NCBI GenBank assembly: GCA_028287545.1
Contig: JAQBPL010000216.1
Span: 1-26,185 of the forward strand
Length of the DNA stretch: 26,185 nucleotides
Source: Vulcanimicrobiota bacterium
GTDB lineage: Bacteria > Eremiobacterota > Eremiobacteria > Baltobacterales > Baltobacteraceae
Direction of reading: 5' to 3'
The translations under genes were made by a program, and so were the position numbers. This document shows positions 1 to 6,454 of this stretch, piece after piece (positions within the stretch are counted from its first letter, which is position 1; every line of letters begins with the position of its first letter). Under the pieces are notes generated by a model. That model was not told the DNA's origin and did no database searches. It saw nothing but the letters and a program-made list of their open reading frames with translations.

Positions 1-1
1 C

Positions 2-367
2 GCGCAGTACAGCCGCTTCATGCGCAGTTCGATGCTCGAAGTGATTCGCACCGACTACATGCGCACCGCCGCCGCCAAGGGCGTCTCGCGCACCGCCGTG
101 ATCCTCAAGCACGGGCTCAAGAACGCGCTGATTCCGCTCGTCACCATCATCGCCCTGACGCTGCCGGGACTCGTCGCGGGCGCGGTCGTGACCGAGACGA
201 TCTTCGCCTGGCCCGGAATGGGACGGCTGTTCATCAACGCGCTCGGGCAATTCGACTTCGCGCTGCTGATGGGGTACATGCTGCTCGTCTCGACGCTCGT
301 CGTGTTCTGCAACCTCCTCGCCGACGTGTGCTACGCCTGGCTCGACCCGCGCGTGAAGTACAGCTGA
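2..367 (+). CDS. ABC peptide/nickel transporter permease, DppB/OppB type (5' partial)
   Basis: This is the C-terminal part of an inner-membrane permease of the DppB/OppB family; the N-terminus lies left of the window. The reading frame is open from base 2. The visible 122 residues include the cytoplasmic EAA-type loop that docks the ATPase (RTAAAKGVSRTAVILKHGLK), followed by the hydrophobic segments ALIPLVTIIALTLPGLVAG and ALLMGYMLLVSTLVVFCNLLA. It ends with the family's usual LDPRVKYS tail. The next gene starts one base after the stop and encodes the DppC partner, so the two form the usual heterodimeric channel. The substrate (di/oligopeptide, nickel or another solute) cannot be told from the permeases alone; the binding protein and ATPases are not in view. 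Confidence 0.93.
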   Translation, partial: AQYSRFMRSSMLEVIRTDYMRTAAAKGVSRTAVILKHGLKNALIPLVTIIALTLPGLVAGAVVTETIFAWPGMGRLFINALGQFDFALLMGYMLLVSTLVVFCNLLADVCYAWLDPRVKYS

Positions 368-368
368 C

Positions 369-1295
369 ATGGCTGCCAGCCTTCCGCTGAGCCCCTCCGC
401 CACGGGCGCCGCCGACGACGAGGTCGCGCCGTCCCGCAACACCGTCTGGCGCCGCTTCCGCCGTCACAAGGTCGCGCTGGCCGGCGCCGTCGTGATCATC
501 GTGATGGGTTTGATCGCCGCGCTCGCCAACGTGATCTCGCCGGCCGACCCGAACTTCATCGACCAAGTCCACTGGCAGGGCTACCCGCTGGCGCCCGGCA
601 TCGCGGGCCATCTGCTCGGCACCGACGAGAACGGCCGCGACCTGCTCGCGCGCCTGATCTTCGGCGCGCGCATCTCGCTGACGGTCGCCTTGTTCGCGGT
701 CATCATGGAGATTTCGATCGGCACCGTGCTGGGGGCGATCTCCGGCTACTACGGCGGCTGGGTCGACTTCGCGCTGATGCGCATCACCGACGTCGTCCTC
801 TCGATTCCGCTGCTGCCGCTGCTGCTGGTCATCACGGCGATCGTCGCCGGTACTTCGAACAAGGCGGCGCTCAACTTCGGCGTCATCGTGCTGATCATCG
901 GCGGGCTGTCGTGGCCGGCCGTGGCGCGGCTCGTGCGCGCATCGTTCCTCTCGTTGCGCGAGCGGGAGTTCGCCGAGGCCGCGCGCGCGCTCGGCAACCG
1001 CGATGGGCGGATCATCTTCCGGCACTTGCTGCCGAACGCGATCGCGCCGATCATCGTGCAGGCGACGCTCGAAGTCGCCAACGTCATCATCCTCGAGTCC
1101 ACCCTATCGTTCCTCGGCTTCGGGATTCAGCCGCCTACCGCGTCGTGGGGGAACATGCTCGCCAACGCGCAGTCGAACATGACGATTGCGCCTTGGGTCG
1201 CGATATTTCCGGGGTTGTGCATCTTTGTCACCGTCTTGGCCATCAACTATCTGGGCGATGGGTTGCGGGATGCGCTCGATCCCAACATGCGGTAA
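369..1295 (+). CDS. ABC peptide/nickel transporter permease, DppC/OppC type
   Basis: This 308-residue inner-membrane permease is the second channel subunit of a peptide/nickel-type ABC importer. Residues 1-30 are a cytoplasmic tail. The OppC-type N-terminal helix follows (WRRFRRHKVALAGAVVIIV), then a periplasmic loop with the family's LLGTDENGRDLLARLIFGAR stretch, and five further membrane segments. The EAA loop is EFAEAARALGNRDGRIIFRH, followed by LLPNAIAPIIVQ. Near the end comes ESTLSFLGFGIQPPTASWGN, which is diagnostic of DppC/OppC/NikC. The ATG lies one base after the upstream stop, so translation is probably coupled. The length is normal for the family. No ATPase gene follows; the transcript seems to end here, before the structured repeat at 1318-1471. 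Confidence 0.95.
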   Translation: MAASLPLSPSATGAADDEVAPSRNTVWRRFRRHKVALAGAVVIIVMGLIAALANVISPADPNFIDQVHWQGYPLAPGIAGHLLGTDENGRDLLARLIFGARISLTVALFAVIMEISIGTVLGAISGYYGGWVDFALMRITDVVLSIPLLPLLLVITAIVAGTSNKAALNFGVIVLIIGGLSWPAVARLVRASFLSLREREFAEAARALGNRDGRIIFRHLLPNAIAPIIVQATLEVANVIILESTLSFLGFGIQPPTASWGNMLANAQSNMTIAPWVAIFPGLCIFVTVLAINYLGDGLRDALDPNMR

Positions 1296-1317
1296 CATCG
1301 CTTCTTAGGGATGGTGG

Positions 1318-1471
1318 CTGGGCGTCGCGCGCGGCGATGCTCGTTGTTGGGGACGCGAGCCCCGGCGCATCGTGCGCCGGGGCTCGCTCGGTTCCGACGC
1401 GCCTCTCGCCATCCTGGCTTCGGCGCGTCGAAAACGCCCCCACAACGAGCATCGCCGCGCGCGACGCCCAG
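1318..1471. repeat. Long imperfect inverted repeat enclosing two hairpins (MITE/REP-like)
   Basis: The 35-base outer arms, 1318-1352 and 1437-1471, pair at 34 of 35 positions; the 30 outermost pairs are uninterrupted. Inside lie a perfect 15-bp hairpin (1355-1369 with 1373-1387, loop TCG) and a perfect 9-bp hairpin (1395-1403 with 1422-1430). The whole can fold as a three-way junction on either strand. It starts 22 bases after the permease stop, so it could also end or protect that transcript. Short open frames through it are by-products of the palindrome. No transposase and no clear target duplication are visible. It resembles a non-autonomous mobile or REP-type intergenic repeat, but no second copy is in this window. 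Confidence 0.8.
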
Positions 1472-1649
1472 GCACGATCGGGGCGGTGCGTTAGGTGGGT
1501 GTTGGATCGAGTGATATGGGGTTGGCAGGGTGGTGTGGCCGAAAGGCGCGGTAGCGGTCGGTAGGCTTTGCTGCTGGTCGAGGTTAATCGGCGGGGACGT
1601 TGAAGGGAAGGCCAGCGCGCTTGCACTGTTTACGGCTAGGCGGTTTTTT

Positions 1650-2708
1650 GTGACCTTTTCTCATCGCGCGGTTTTGACGGCTGGGCTTTTCGTCGTTGCC
1701 GGGTGCGGCGGCGGCGGTGGCGTCGGGACGTCGACGTTGCCGGCGCAATCCGGACTGCGCGCGCCGCAGATTGCCGTGATGTCGCCGAGCCCGGTGCCGA
1801 CGCCGTCGCCCACCCCGCTGCCGGGGAAACCCGTCGGGACGATCTATGCCGCGGTGACGGACCGGGTGTATGCGCTGGATCTTGCGGGGGTCGGAACGAC
1901 CACAGCGCAGCGCACGATCATTCCGCATCCGAACCAGACGCAGATTCTCGAAGGCGTCGCGACGTCGGCCGACGGGACGCTCGACATCCTCGAGGACTAT
2001 TTCCCGACCCCCAGTTCGCAGAGCGTCTGCCGTGTCGTCGTTGAAACGCCGACTGCGGACGGCCCAGCGATCGCGGTGGGAACGCATCTCTGCGATCCGG
2101 TGAATACGGGGCAGGGCGAAGGGATCGCCCGCAACACGGTCGGCGGTTACGATGTGCTCTACACCGACACGACACTCAGCAAGGACATCGTTCATCGCTA
2201 TGGGAGCGACGGCGCAAGCCTCGTCAGCACGCTGGTGCTCGATTTCTTTCCGCTGTACTTGGCCAACGATCGCGCCGGACACGAGTTCCTCGACACGTCG
2301 GGCGGACGCATCGTGTTGTACAAAGGGACGACCCAGGATCCCACGATTCGCAACAGCGACGTGACGCTCGTTGGGAATCCGCAGCTCGGTCCCATCGCCG
2401 TTTCGCCCGGTGCCGATAGGACCGTATACGTCGTCGAGGGCCCGCTCGGAAACCAGAACATCTACGCCTTGGCGCCCGGTTCGAACGTCATCTTGCGGAC
2501 GATCGGGCCGTTCACGAAACGCTACATCAGTGCGCTCGCGGTCGACTCCCACAGCAACCTCTACGCCGGGACGGACAGGACCGACAATGCGTTATACGCG
2601 TCGATCCAGGTGTTCGACAGCACCGCGAACGGGACGCCCGCCCCAACGCGCATCATCGTTCCGAGCCCCGCGACGAACTATATCCGCGGCCTCGCGATCT
2701 TCGAATAA
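1650..2708 (+). CDS. Predicted lipoprotein with beta-propeller-like repeats
   Basis: The open frame extends further upstream, but the GTG at 1650 is the best start. It follows a weak AGGCGG ribosome site by about 7 bases, and it places a compact lipoprotein signal at the N-terminus: VTFSHR, a hydrophobic stretch AVLTAGLFVVAG, then Cys-19 followed by a Gly-rich linker and a Pro/Ser/Thr-rich spacer. The remaining 300 residues hold repeated blade-like strands, for example VGTIYAAVTDRVYALDL, GVATSADGTLDILEDY, GPIAVSPGADRTVYVVEG, ISALAVDSHSNLYAGTD and YIRGLAIFE. These look like NHL/SMP-30-type propeller blades. It is probably anchored to a membrane and exposed to the periplasm or surface. No catalytic motif was recognised, and the ligand is unknown. 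Confidence 0.75.
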   Translation: MTFSHRAVLTAGLFVVAGCGGGGGVGTSTLPAQSGLRAPQIAVMSPSPVPTPSPTPLPGKPVGTIYAAVTDRVYALDLAGVGTTTAQRTIIPHPNQTQILEGVATSADGTLDILEDYFPTPSSQSVCRVVVETPTADGPAIAVGTHLCDPVNTGQGEGIARNTVGGYDVLYTDTTLSKDIVHRYGSDGASLVSTLVLDFFPLYLANDRAGHEFLDTSGGRIVLYKGTTQDPTIRNSDVTLVGNPQLGPIAVSPGADRTVYVVEGPLGNQNIYALAPGSNVILRTIGPFTKRYISALAVDSHSNLYAGTDRTDNALYASIQVFDSTANGTPAPTRIIVPSPATNYIRGLAIFE

Positions 2709-3175
2709 CCCGGTGACGCGCCTCGGGCGGTCGTCCGTAACGCGGCCGTACGACTGCTCGGGGCTTAGTCGCTCTCCTCGGGAAAACTGCCGTCAGTACC
2801 GGCGGGACAGCGGGCTCCCGTTTGGCGATAGGGCGAGTTTGGGAACGTAGGACGTACCGGGATCGTTTAGATCGCGAAAGGCGAAGCCGCAGTGGAGCGA
2901 TTGCACTACGCAGAAGTTGCCGCAGTCTCACGATATTGGACGCCGGACCATCTCGATGTGACCGATGCTCCGATGACGTATGCTCGACCGAAGCCTGCCT
3001 GGATCGACCGGTACGACCGGCGTCGCCGGCGAGCGACTGACGGTCAGGACCGTCTTGCGCGGCACCGCATGCACAGCGGCGCGATCGTCGAACCGTGCGA
3101 GATTCCCGTGCTGCCGCCGCTTGTGGTCCCGATCAGCGCATCCGCGCCGGCGCGTGATTCGTTCTTCGCGAGCCT
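2709..3175. other. Intergenic stretch with no convincing gene
   Basis: These 467 bases separate the plus-strand lipoprotein from the minus-strand anti-sigma gene (convergent ends). Open frames here are arginine-rich or lack a ribosome site and family likeness. Two small GC hairpins occur around 3015-3030 and 3039-3054 (the second GACGGT-CAGG-ACCGTC), downstream of the minus-strand stop. Neither has a T tract on the relevant strand, so I do not call a terminator. Confidence 0.5.
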
Positions 3176-4360
3176 CTACGGCGCCGTCGCGCGGCGTCTG
3201 CCGAGCAGACGCGTCGCGGTGTAGGCGATCGCCGCCAAAGCGAGCGGCACGGGCGAGTAAGCGACGCACCACGCGATCGTACTGATCAGCGAGACGAGCG
3301 TGTCGGCGAGCGCGTTGAGCCCGCCGTGCCACGCGCCGTCGATCCGCGCGCTCGGACCGGGCTTTGCCGGCGTGCCGGGGCGATCTTCGGTCAGCTGGAT
3401 CGAGATCGTGCTCGTCGCGACGCGGTGCACGTCGCGTTGATGCTGCGCGTCCAGCTGTTCGATCTGGCCGCGGGTTTCGCTGAGGTTCTGCTGGACGGTA
3501 AGAACGTCGGTGACTTTGCCGCTGCGGTCCATCAGCGCGCGCAGATCGCTCTCCGCGCGGCGCAGATTGCGCAGGCGCGCTTCCTGATCGACGATCGAGG
3601 GGTCGAGATCTTCCGCGTCGATCGCGCGGTTCTGCACGGTGCCGAGCAAACCGAGATGGTCGAGCGTGTCGTCGAGCCGCCCGGCGGGAACTTCGACCTC
3701 CAGGGTCGCGCCGTGCACCGCATCGGTCGCGTGCGGGTTCGCATCGGCGAGTGCCGTGACGTCGCCGCCCGCTCCGCGCACCGCGGCCTGCGCCGCTTTG
3801 AGCGCAACCTCGACGTCGCGCACGATCAGCTCCAGCCGCGCTTTCTTGGCGAGCTGGTGCTGCTTCGCGACGCTCGGCGGCGGCGCGGCGTCCGAAGAAG
3901 CCTGCGCGGCTTTCTGTTGCCGGGGAGCGCCGCCGCTCGTCGTCGCGGCGACCTTGGCGTCGGGACTCCGCGTGACCTGGTACACCTGCGGCGTAATCGA
4001 CATAACGCTCGCGTCGCGGGCATGCCATGCGGCGATGCCCGCCGCGCTGAAGCCGACCACCAGGGCGGCGGCGGTTGCGTAGCGCGCCGGAACGCCCCAC
4101 CATGCCGTGCGGAACCTCGTCGACGCGGCGGAGTGGGGCGCCGTGTTGATGCGCGTGAGCGCGGCGTCAAACACGTACGGCGGCAGCGACGGCGCCTCGG
4201 CGGCGCGCGCCTGCAGCGCGCTCGCGAGCTCTTCCACCGCGTGCAGTTCGTCGGCGCACGCCGCGCACGTCGCGAGCTCGGCCTCGACGCGGCTGCGGTC
4301 CGGCTCGTCGAGCGTGCCGTTCGCGTAGAACGGGAGCAGTTCGCTGATTTCGTGCTTCAT
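3176..4360 (-). CDS. Membrane anti-sigma factor: zinc-finger-like domain, TM helix, DUF4349
   Basis: This 394-residue protein is the partner of the ECF sigma factor encoded just upstream; its ATG overlaps the sigma stop (ATGA). Residues 1-45 form a zf-HC2/ZAS-like anti-sigma domain with His-3, Cys-32 and Cys-35. The position normally occupied by the central His of the HxxxCxxC motif is Glu-28. Residues about 94-112 (YATAAALVVGFSAAGIAAW) form a membrane helix. After a low-complexity spacer, residues about 160-365 match DUF4349 (KKARLELIVRDVEVALKAAQ, then VPAGRLDDTLDHLGLLGTVQ, then a coiled coil about QQNLSETRGQIEQLDAQHQR). A second hydrophobic segment lies near the C-terminus. By family knowledge it should hold the sigma factor at the membrane until a signal releases it. 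The signal is unknown; the redox neighbours make an oxidative cue a reasonable guess. Confidence 0.88.
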   Translation of the reverse strand: MKHEISELLPFYANGTLDEPDRSRVEAELATCAACADELHAVEELASALQARAAEAPSLPPYVFDAALTRINTAPHSAASTRFRTAWWGVPARYATAAALVVGFSAAGIAAWHARDASVMSITPQVYQVTRSPDAKVAATTSGGAPRQQKAAQASSDAAPPPSVAKQHQLAKKARLELIVRDVEVALKAAQAAVRGAGGDVTALADANPHATDAVHGATLEVEVPAGRLDDTLDHLGLLGTVQNRAIDAEDLDPSIVDQEARLRNLRRAESDLRALMDRSGKVTDVLTVQQNLSETRGQIEQLDAQHQRDVHRVATSTISIQLTEDRPGTPAKPGPSARIDGAWHGGLNALADTLVSLISTIAWCVAYSPVPLALAAIAYTATRLLGRRRATAP

Positions 4361-4908
4361 CGCTGATGCTCCGCGGTAGCGAGTGCTTCGCGCAGCCGCT
4401 GCTTGGCATAGAAGGCGCGCGTCTTGACCGTCGCGGCCGGTGCGTCGACGATCTCGGCGATCTCTTTTTGCGAGAAGCCTTGGATGAACGTCAGGTCCAA
4501 GACGGCGCGATGTTCCGGACTCAGCGCTGCGAGCGCTCCTTCGAGCTCACGCCGGTCGGCGGCGCGCAGTGCCGCGTCCTCCGGACCCTCGATGCCGCTC
4601 GCGACGGCGAGCAGGTCGTCGAGCGGGACGGTCGGCGTTCGCCGCCGGCGCAGCGCGTCGATCGCTTTGTGATGCGCGATGCCGAAGAGCCACGTGCGTA
4701 CCCGCGAGCGGCCGGCAAATTTGCCCGCGCTGCGCCAGACCTCGACCATCACGTCGCTCGTCAACTCCTCCGCCAAACCGTCGTCCCGCACGAGATCGCG
4801 GACGAACCGGTGAACGCCGGATCCGTGCAGGCCGAAGAAGGTCTCGAACGCGACGCGGTCGCGGCGGGCGATCCGCTCGATCAGAGCGCGGTCTTCGGCG
4901 TCGGTCAT
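4357..4908 (-). CDS. ECF-type RNA polymerase sigma factor (sigma-70 family)
   Basis: This 183-residue sigma factor has only regions 2 and 4. Region 2 spans about residues 18-90, with VAFETFFGLHGSGVHRFVRD, the region-2.2 helix LAEELTSDVMVEVWR and the 2.3/2.4 segment RVRTWLFGIAHHKAIDALRR. Region 4 covers about residues 125-178, with LSPEHRAVLDLTFIQGFSQK and the helix-turn-helix EIAEIVDAPAATVKTRAFYA. The ATG at 4906-4908 is preceded by CAGGAG, a good ribosome site; the longer upstream frame only shadows msrB. The stop overlaps the anti-sigma start by 4 bases. It lies 43 bases downstream of msrB with no clear terminator between, so it may be co-transcribed with the regulator and msrB. I could not place it in a numbered ECF group. 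Confidence 0.95.
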   Translation of the reverse strand: MTDAEDRALIERIARRDRVAFETFFGLHGSGVHRFVRDLVRDDGLAEELTSDVMVEVWRSAGKFAGRSRVRTWLFGIAHHKAIDALRRRRTPTVPLDDLLAVASGIEGPEDAALRAADRRELEGALAALSPEHRAVLDLTFIQGFSQKEIAEIVDAPAATVKTRAFYAKQRLREALATAEHQR

Positions 4909-4951
4909 TGGCCGCTCACACTCCTGTAGTCGGAGCGGAGAGGCCGCAGGT

Positions 4952-5353
4952 TCAGCCCTCGGCCTTGGGGGCGAATTCCAGCGCGAGGGAGTTGATGCAG
5001 TAGCGCTGACCCGTCGGCTTGGGTCCGTCCTCGAAGACGTGGCCGAGATGCGAGCCGCAATGCGCGCAGCGCGCCTCGATGCGGACCATGCCGTGGGAGC
5101 GGTCCTCGACCAGTTCGACGTTGGCGCGGTCTTCCGGCGCCCAGAAGCTCGGCCAGCCGCTGCCGCTTTCGTATTTCGTCGCGGAGGAGAAGAGCGTGTT
5201 GCCGCACGCGGCGCAGGCGTACGACCCTTCGTCGTGGTTGTGGTAGAGCGCCCCGGTGAAGGCGCGTTCGGTCGCGCCCTCGCGCAGTACGGCATAGCGG
5301 TCGGGCGCGAGCTCGGCGCGCCACTCGGCGTCGGTTTTCTCGATCTTGTTCAC
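4952..5353 (-). CDS. msrB: Peptide methionine-R-sulfoxide reductase MsrB
   Basis: MsrB reduces the R-epimer of methionine sulfoxide in oxidised proteins, using thioredoxin as reductant. From the GTG at 5351-5353 the product has 133 residues, normal for the family. Visible features are the two zinc-binding pairs CAAC (Cys-47, Cys-50) and CAHC (Cys-96, Cys-99), the signature [15 protein letters not shown], and the catalytic Cys-119 in GQRYCINS. The GTG overlaps the stop of the upstream Fur-family gene (GTGA), which points to translational coupling. A TTG nine bases further upstream is an alternative start. Its position beside a Fur/PerR-type regulator, a sigma/anti-sigma pair and a divergent peroxiredoxin supports a role in oxidative stress repair. 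It is a cytoplasmic form, with no signal peptide. Confidence 0.96.
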   Translation of the reverse strand: MNKIEKTDAEWRAELAPDRYAVLREGATERAFTGALYHNHDEGSYACAACGNTLFSSATKYESGSGWPSFWAPEDRANVELVEDRSHGMVRIEARCAHCGSHLGHVFEDGPKPTGQRYCINSLALEFAPKAEG

Positions 5354-5784
5354 GCTGCCCAAGACCGCTTGCAGGCGGCGCAGGTGCCGCTGAACGTCAC
5401 GATCTCCCGTTCGATCGTCACGCCGTGCTGGACGGAGAGCCTCCGCAGGGTCGCCGAGGGCAGCGCGTAGTCGAGGTCGTGGATCGCGCCGCAGCGGCTG
5501 CAGCGGAAATGGGCGTGCGGGCCGGCCGCCGGCTCGTAGACCGCCGATGCTTCGCCCGGAACGTCGATCTTCATCACGCCGCCGAGCTCGTGCAGCCGGA
5601 TCAAGCTCCGGTGTACCGTCGCGAAGCCGATTCGCGGCCGCAACGAACGGGCACGTTCCCAAATCTGGGCCGCGGTCAGGTGGCTGCCCGGCCCGGCTTT
5701 CTCGACGACCTGGAGCACGGTCCGGCAGTTGGCCGGAAGCGCACGCTCGTCGTCCGGGGGAACTGCCGCATGAGCGCTTGACAC
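5350..5784 (-). CDS. Fur/PerR-family metal-dependent transcriptional repressor
   Basis: This is a winged-helix regulator of the Fur superfamily, about 144-148 residues. The DNA-binding half contains [20 protein letters not shown] followed by [15 protein letters not shown]. The dimerisation half carries the metal-site motif PHAHFRC and the structural-zinc pairs CSRCG and CAACK. Context argues for a PerR-like peroxide sensor: msrB overlaps its end, and a peroxiredoxin diverges from it. However, the position aligned with PerR Asp-85 appears to be Glu (SAVYEP), so an iron-type Fur cannot be excluded. The frame stays open to an ATG at 5838, but that codon lies upstream of the predicted transcription start (about 5831), so I prefer a later start. 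Candidates are GTG at 5784, or a non-standard ATT at 5796 placed 7 bases after a perfect AGGAGG. It is probably autoregulated through 5816-5832. Confidence 0.9.
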   Translation of the reverse strand: MSSAHAAVPPDDERALPANCRTVLQVVEKAGPGSHLTAAQIWERARSLRPRIGFATVHRSLIRLHELGGVMKIDVPGEASAVYEPAAGPHAHFRCSRCGAIHDLDYALPSATLRRLSVQHGVTIEREIVTFSGTCAACKRSWAA

Positions 5785-5806
5785 TGCTGGCGGAATGGGA
5801 TAGCCT
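5778..5806 (+). promoter_or_regulatory. Candidate promoter of the peroxiredoxin operon
   Basis: A perfect -35 hexamer TTGACA at 5778-5783 is followed after 17 bases by TAGCCT (5801-5806), a poor -10. Transcription would start near 5813, directly before the 7-1-7 repeat, giving a leader of about 75 bases. The weak -10 leaves this uncertain. Confidence 0.35.
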
Positions 5807-5809
5807 CCT
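5804..5809 (-). promoter_or_regulatory. Perfect AGGAGG ribosome-binding site of the Fur-family gene
   Basis: On the minus strand AGGAGG is followed, after 7 bases (CTATCCC), by an in-frame ATT at 5794-5796, and after 19 bases by an in-frame GTG at 5782-5784. The spacing fits the ATT far better. This site decides between the start candidates of the regulator. Confidence 0.6.
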
Positions 5810-5815
5810 ACGGGA

Positions 5816-5832
5816 GTGAAAACGGTTCTCAC
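5816..5832. promoter_or_regulatory. Fur-box-like 7-1-7 operator between the regulator and peroxiredoxin genes
   Basis: GTGAAAACGGTTCTCAC is an inverted repeat around a single central base. The inner TGAAAAC-G-GTTCTCA matches at 6 of 7 positions, the same 7-1-7 geometry as Fur, PerR and Zur boxes. It sits immediately downstream of the minus-strand -10 (5838-5843), covering the predicted start of the regulator transcript, and just downstream of a candidate plus-strand promoter. Binding here could repress both directions. The base sequence itself does not match the classical E. coli Fur or B. subtilis PerR consensus. Confidence 0.65.
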
Positions 5833-5837
5833 TATCA

Positions 5838-5866
5838 TTTATAGAGGAGACCGGCTTCCATTACAA
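5838..5866 (-). promoter_or_regulatory. Sigma-70-type promoter of the Fur-family regulator operon
   Basis: On the minus strand TTGTAA (5861-5866) and TATAAA (5838-5843) are separated by exactly 17 bases. This is close to the TTGACA-17-TATAAT consensus. Transcription would begin near 5831, inside the 7-1-7 operator. Confidence 0.65.
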
Positions 5867-5889
5867 GTGTTATTCGGAGGAATTTGTCT

Positions 5890-6447
5890 GTGCTAGCGAA
5901 GGTCGGCCAGCCCGCACCCGCGTTTACGCTCCCGTCCACCAAGGGCGCGACCAGCCCCCAGGACTTGGGCAAAGAGATCAGCCTGTCGGACTACAAAGGC
6001 AAGTGGTTGATCTTTTTCTTCTATCCGCTCGACTTCACGTTCGTCTGCCCGACCGAGATCCTCGCGCTGTCGGACCGGCTCGACGAGTTCGCCGACCTCG
6101 ACACCGAAGTGCTCGGCGCTTCGACCGATAGCGTCCACTCGCATTTCGCGTGGCTCAACACCCCGCGCGAGAAGAACGGCATCGCCGGCACCAACTACCC
6201 GCTCGTCGCCGACTTCACCAAGGAAGTCTCGCGCGCGTACGGCGTGCTCAACGAGCAGACCGGTGCGGCGCAGCGAGGCCTGTTCATCATCGACCCCGAG
6301 GGCGTGCTGCGGTATGCCGTCGTGACGAACGACAACATCGGCCGCTCGGTTGAGGAGACGCTTCGCGTGCTCCAGGCGCTTCAGACCGGCGGGCTCTGCC
6401 CGGCCGAGTGGACCCCGGGCAAGCAGCTCCTCAAGGTAGGCGGCTAG
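5890..6447 (+). CDS. 2-Cys peroxiredoxin (AhpC/Prx1 type)
   Basis: This cytoplasmic thiol peroxidase reduces H2O2 and organic peroxides. From the GTG at 5890 it has 185 residues. The peroxidatic Cys-53 lies in the canonical FFYPLDFTFVCPTEI. The resolving Cys-170 lies in GGLCPAEW near the C-terminus, so this is a typical 2-Cys enzyme of AhpC/Prx1 type rather than the 1-Cys or BCP type. The thioredoxin-fold strand GLFIIDPEGVLRY is also visible. GGAGG at 5876-5880 lies 9 bases before the GTG; a TTG at 5884 is the alternative, with only 3 bases of spacing. The gene diverges from the Fur/PerR regulator across a shared operator and is followed after 7 bases by a thioredoxin-fold protein that may serve as its partner. 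No AhpF gene is adjacent. Confidence 0.96.
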   Translation: MLAKVGQPAPAFTLPSTKGATSPQDLGKEISLSDYKGKWLIFFFYPLDFTFVCPTEILALSDRLDEFADLDTEVLGASTDSVHSHFAWLNTPREKNGIAGTNYPLVADFTKEVSRAYGVLNEQTGAAQRGLFIIDPEGVLRYAVVTNDNIGRSVEETLRVLQALQTGGLCPAEWTPGKQLLKVGG

Positions 6448-6454
6448 ACCTTCC

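Noticed and set aside
1243..1626. 127-codon minus-strand open frame across the inverted repeat
   Set aside because: Its residues mirror the palindrome (AWASRAAMLVVG and TTSIAARDAQ come from the two arms), it overlaps dppC, and it has no family likeness. It is a by-product of the repeat.
3039..3054. GACGGT-CAGG-ACCGTC hairpin as terminator of the anti-sigma operon
   Set aside because: The stem is only 6 bp, lies over 120 bases past the stop and lacks a T tract on the minus strand.
2892..3224. 110-codon plus-strand frame after the lipoprotein gene
   Set aside because: It runs antisense into the anti-sigma 3' end, is rich in Arg, has no ribosome site and matches nothing recognisable.
2928..4103. 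391-codon minus-strand frame
   Set aside because: It is arginine-dominated and overlaps the anti-sigma gene in another frame of the same strand; a GC-rich shadow.
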